A stretch of 20,242 bases of DNA from Candidatus Moraniibacteriota bacterium (GTDB lineage: Bacteria > Patescibacteriota > Minisyncoccia > Moranbacterales > UBA1568), in NCBI GenBank assembly GCA_023261685.1, contig JAHFOM010000007.1, positions 1 through 20,242 of the forward strand. The letters are read 5' to 3'. Of the stretch, positions 17,730 to 20,242 are shown one piece after another (position 1 is the first letter of the stretch; each line of letters starts with the position of its first letter). The notes under the pieces were generated by a model. The model did no database searches, was not told where the DNA came from, and worked only from the letters and a program-made list of their open reading frames with translations. A program made the translations under genes and the position numbers.

Positions 17730-20242
17730 ATGAATATCAACAAATTCACCACCAAAAGTCAGGAAGCGATTCGGAACGCGCAGGAGATCGCCTTATCGCG
17801 AAGTAACCCGCAGATGGATGCGACGCACCTCCTCTATGCTCTTTTGACGCAGAATGATTCCATCGTACCGGTGATTTTTGGTAAGCTTCAGATTGATGTT
17901 GAAAAGTTGAAAGGTCAGACACTAGATGTTCTTGATCAATTGCCTCGTGTAGAGACAGGCTCTCTTGGCCAACTCTCTCTGGCACCGGAGCTGGCTCGGG
18001 TGTTTTCCGGGGCGGAGAAAGAAATGGAGAAGATAGGAGACAGTTTTGTTTCAACCGAACACCTATTGTTGGCCATACTCGGGATGGCAAGCAAGATAAA
18101 AACGCTTTTGGAAACAGCCGGCGTGCGGTATGACGACGTGCTCAAGATGCTGGCACAGGTGCGGGGAAGCAGCCGGGTAGAAAGTCAGGAGCCGGAACAG
18201 ACGTATCAGGCGGTGGAAAAGTATACCGTCAATCTGACCAAGCTGGCGCGGGAGGAGAAACTCGATCCGGTTATCGGACGAGATGAAGAGATTCGACGAG
18301 TGATGCAAGTCTTGTCACGGCGGACCAAGAATAATCCCGTCCTGATCGGGGAAGCCGGAACCGGTAAAACGGCGATTGCTGAAGGGCTTGCCCAGCGCAT
18401 CGTTGCCGGTGATGTGCCGGAGAGTTTGAAAAACAAAGAAGTCATCTCGCTTGATCTCGGCTCACTCTTGGCCGGCGCGAAATTTCGCGGTGAGTTTGAG
18501 GAACGACTCAAAGCGATACTCAAAGAAGTGGAGCGATCAGCAGATCGTTTTGTCTTATTTATCGATGAGCTGCACACGTTAGTCGGAGCGGGTGCGGCTG
18601 AAGGAGCGTTGGACGCGTCAAATATGCTGAAACCGGCGCTGGCAAGAGGAAGATTGCGGGCGATCGGGGCGACGACACTCAAAGAATATCAGAAATATAT
18701 CGAGAAAGATGCAGCCCTGGAACGGCGCTTTCAGCCGGTGTACGTGAGTGAACCGTCCGAAGAGGATGCCATTGCCATTTTGCGCGGCATAAAAGAAAAG
18801 TACGCGCTTCATCATGGTGTGAAAATCACGGATGATGCGCTTATTGCCGCCGTAAAACTGTCCAGCCGTTATATCACGGAGCGTTTTTTACCGGACAAAG
18901 CGATCGATCTCATCGATGAAGCGGCATCTTTGCGCCGGATGGAAATCGATTCGATGCCGACGGAGCTTGATCAACTGGAGCGGAATATCCGGCGCATGGA
19001 AATTGAAAAACGAGCTTTAAGCAAGGAGGGAGATGGCCATACGAAGAAAAAGATCGAAACCATCAACCGTGAACTTTCGGAGCTGAAAGAACGTTCACAA
19101 AAACTGTCATTGCAATGGAAATCGGAGCGTGGTCTGATCATGGTGGCGCGCGCGTATAAGGAAAAAATAGATGCGCTGAAATCTGAAGCTGAAATGGCCG
19201 AGCGGAGCGGGGAGCTCGATCGGGTTGCGGAAATCCGTTATGGGAGCATCCCGGAACTGGAAAAGAAAATAAAAATAGAAGAGAAGAAGCTCGAAGCGGT
19301 ACAAAAAACCGGATTTATGCTCAAAGAAGAGATCACGGACGAAGATATTGCTTTGGTGGTATCGCGTTCCACGGGTGTACCGGTCGCGAAGATGCTTGAG
19401 AAAGAATCGGCCAAGCTCGCACATATGGAAGAGGCGTTGGAGAAGCGCGTCATCGGTCAGGAGGAGGCGATTGCCGCCGTATCCAATGCCATCCGCCGCT
19501 CGCGTGCCGGACTTGCAGAAGAGACGCGTCCGATCGGATCATTCATATTTTTGGGTATGACCGGGGTTGGAAAAACTGAGCTGGCCAAGGCGTTGGCGGA
19601 ATTTCTGTTCGATGATGAAAAGGCGCTGACGCGTGTGGATATGTCGGAATATATGGAGTCCCACTCGACAGCCAAGCTTATTGGCTCACCGCCGGGGTAT
19701 GTCGGCTATGAAGAAGGCGGACAACTGACGGAAACCATTCGCCGCCGTCCGTATAGCGTCGTTTTGTTCGACGAAATCGAGAAAGCACATCCCAGCGTCT
19801 TCCACATTCTTTTGCAGATTTTGGATGATGGGCGGCTGACGGATGCCAAGGGGCGGACGGTCAATTTCAAGAATACGGTGATTATTATGACTTCCAATAT
19901 CGGTTCAGAACTTTTGGTACGTGCTCGGGGGATGGGCTTCAAACAGCAGGACCATCAAGAAAGTACGCTCTCCGAGACGGAAATTAAGGAACGTATCTCG
20001 GCTGCTCTTCGTGAGACCTTCCGTCCGGAGTTTCTCAACCGGATTGATGAGATCGTTATCTTTCATTCGCTCTCACCAGTGATGTTGCGGCGGATCGTTG
20101 ATATTCAATTGCACAACGTGTCTTCGCGTTTGGAGGCGCGCGATATCAATCTGGTCTTTACAACGGCTGTGCGGGAGTATCTCGCCAAGATCGGATTTGA
20201 TCCTTTGTACGGAGCGCGTCCGCTCAAACGTGTCATTCAGAC
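17730..20242 (+). CDS. clpB: ATP-dependent chaperone ClpB (3' truncated by window end)
   Basis: The first 837 codons of ClpB, the Hsp104-type disaggregase that works with DnaK to extract proteins from aggregates. It begins MNINKFTTKSQEAIRNAQEI. The N domain has two Clp_N repeats (to about 150). AAA1 has Walker A GEAGTGKT (about 207-214) and Walker B LFIDELH. A long coiled-coil M domain (about 405-530) separates ClpB from ClpA and ClpC. AAA2 has GMTGVGKT (about 609-616), GYVGYEEGG as pore loop, VLFDEIEKAHP and FRPEFLNRIDE. The frame is uninterrupted, and the last visible residues GARPLKRVIQ indicate that only about 30 residues are missing. No Shine-Dalgarno precedes ATG17730. The promoter overlaps a CIRCE element, indicating HrcA-controlled heat-shock expression. 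Confidence 0.97.
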   Translation, partial: MNINKFTTKSQEAIRNAQEIALSRSNPQMDATHLLYALLTQNDSIVPVIFGKLQIDVEKLKGQTLDVLDQLPRVETGSLGQLSLAPELARVFSGAEKEMEKIGDSFVSTEHLLLAILGMASKIKTLLETAGVRYDDVLKMLAQVRGSSRVESQEPEQTYQAVEKYTVNLTKLAREEKLDPVIGRDEEIRRVMQVLSRRTKNNPVLIGEAGTGKTAIAEGLAQRIVAGDVPESLKNKEVISLDLGSLLAGAKFRGEFEERLKAILKEVERSADRFVLFIDELHTLVGAGAAEGALDASNMLKPALARGRLRAIGATTLKEYQKYIEKDAALERRFQPVYVSEPSEEDAIAILRGIKEKYALHHGVKITDDALIAAVKLSSRYITERFLPDKAIDLIDEAASLRRMEIDSMPTELDQLERNIRRMEIEKRALSKEGDGHTKKKIETINRELSELKERSQKLSLQWKSERGLIMVARAYKEKIDALKSEAEMAERSGELDRVAEIRYGSIPELEKKIKIEEKKLEAVQKTGFMLKEEITDEDIALVVSRSTGVPVAKMLEKESAKLAHMEEALEKRVIGQEEAIAAVSNAIRRSRAGLAEETRPIGSFIFLGMTGVGKTELAKALAEFLFDDEKALTRVDMSEYMESHSTAKLIGSPPGYVGYEEGGQLTETIRRRPYSVVLFDEIEKAHPSVFHILLQILDDGRLTDAKGRTVNFKNTVIIMTSNIGSELLVRARGMGFKQQDHQESTLSETEIKERISAALRETFRPEFLNRIDEIVIFHSLSPVMLRRIVDIQLHNVSSRLEARDINLVFTTAVREYLAKIGFDPLYGARPLKRVIQ

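Noticed and set aside
1..20242. CRISPR arrays, transposases, prophage or integrase genes
   Set aside because: I saw no regularly spaced repeats of CRISPR length, no transposase or integrase motifs, and no att-like duplications at the tRNA.

Overview
The window looks like a chromosomal segment of a Candidate Phyla Radiation (Patescibacteria, Parcubacteria-like) bacterium. The support is indirect. Core genes are compact and mostly lack Shine-Dalgarno sites. Several short proteins resemble families I recall almost only from such genomes (the gene ending at 3271, the conserved hypothetical at 8163-8939, the membrane protein at 10590). A VirD4-like ATPase stands without a conjugation operon, and the tRNA has no encoded CCA. 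TGA is used as a normal stop (several ATGA overlaps), so the UGA-recoding SR1/Gracilibacteria code is not suggested. No 16S gene is present, so the assignment is inference.

Layout. 1-719 is the 3' end of a BaiN/HI0933-type flavoprotein (+). From 733 to 8939 nearly everything is on the minus strand. First is a tight operon folB > metallo-beta-lactamase-fold hydrolase > 56-aa membrane protein > HAD phosphatase, with two ATGA overlaps. Then come two orphan hypothetical genes (2788-3099 on +, 3271-3816 on -) with their own strong ribosome sites and terminators. A run read right to left follows: dnaX, tRNA-Gln(UUG), an SGNH hydrolase, a PPOX flavin-type protein and an alkyltransferase-like gene interrupted by an in-frame TAA. 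Further right are a GtrA-type membrane protein and a conserved hypothetical with an AT-hook-like GRPRK motif. A 500-base divergent intergenic region (8940-9441) holds two opposed promoters, direct repeats and several hairpins.

From 9442 everything is on the plus strand except one small gene at 17188-17472. The order is: a protein joining a sigma-70 region 4 to HARE-type winged helices; a membrane protein and a VirD4/TraG-like ATPase with a zinc-ribbon tail; a 36-aa membrane peptide; an FtsB/DivIC-like division protein; a SurA/PrsA-like foldase; an HtrA-type protease; and, behind a CIRCE heat-shock operator, clpB, which runs off the window end.

The right half reads as a cell-envelope and protein-quality-control neighbourhood built around a membrane-anchored DNA/protein-translocation-type ATPase, with an unusual transcription factor at its head. 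The best candidates for undescribed biology are that factor (sigma region 4 without region 2, fused to HARE) and the two-gene membrane/ATPase module beside it. Smaller oddities are the interrupted ATL gene, a duplicated gene-junction element, and an A8 run in dnaX that could yield a gamma form.
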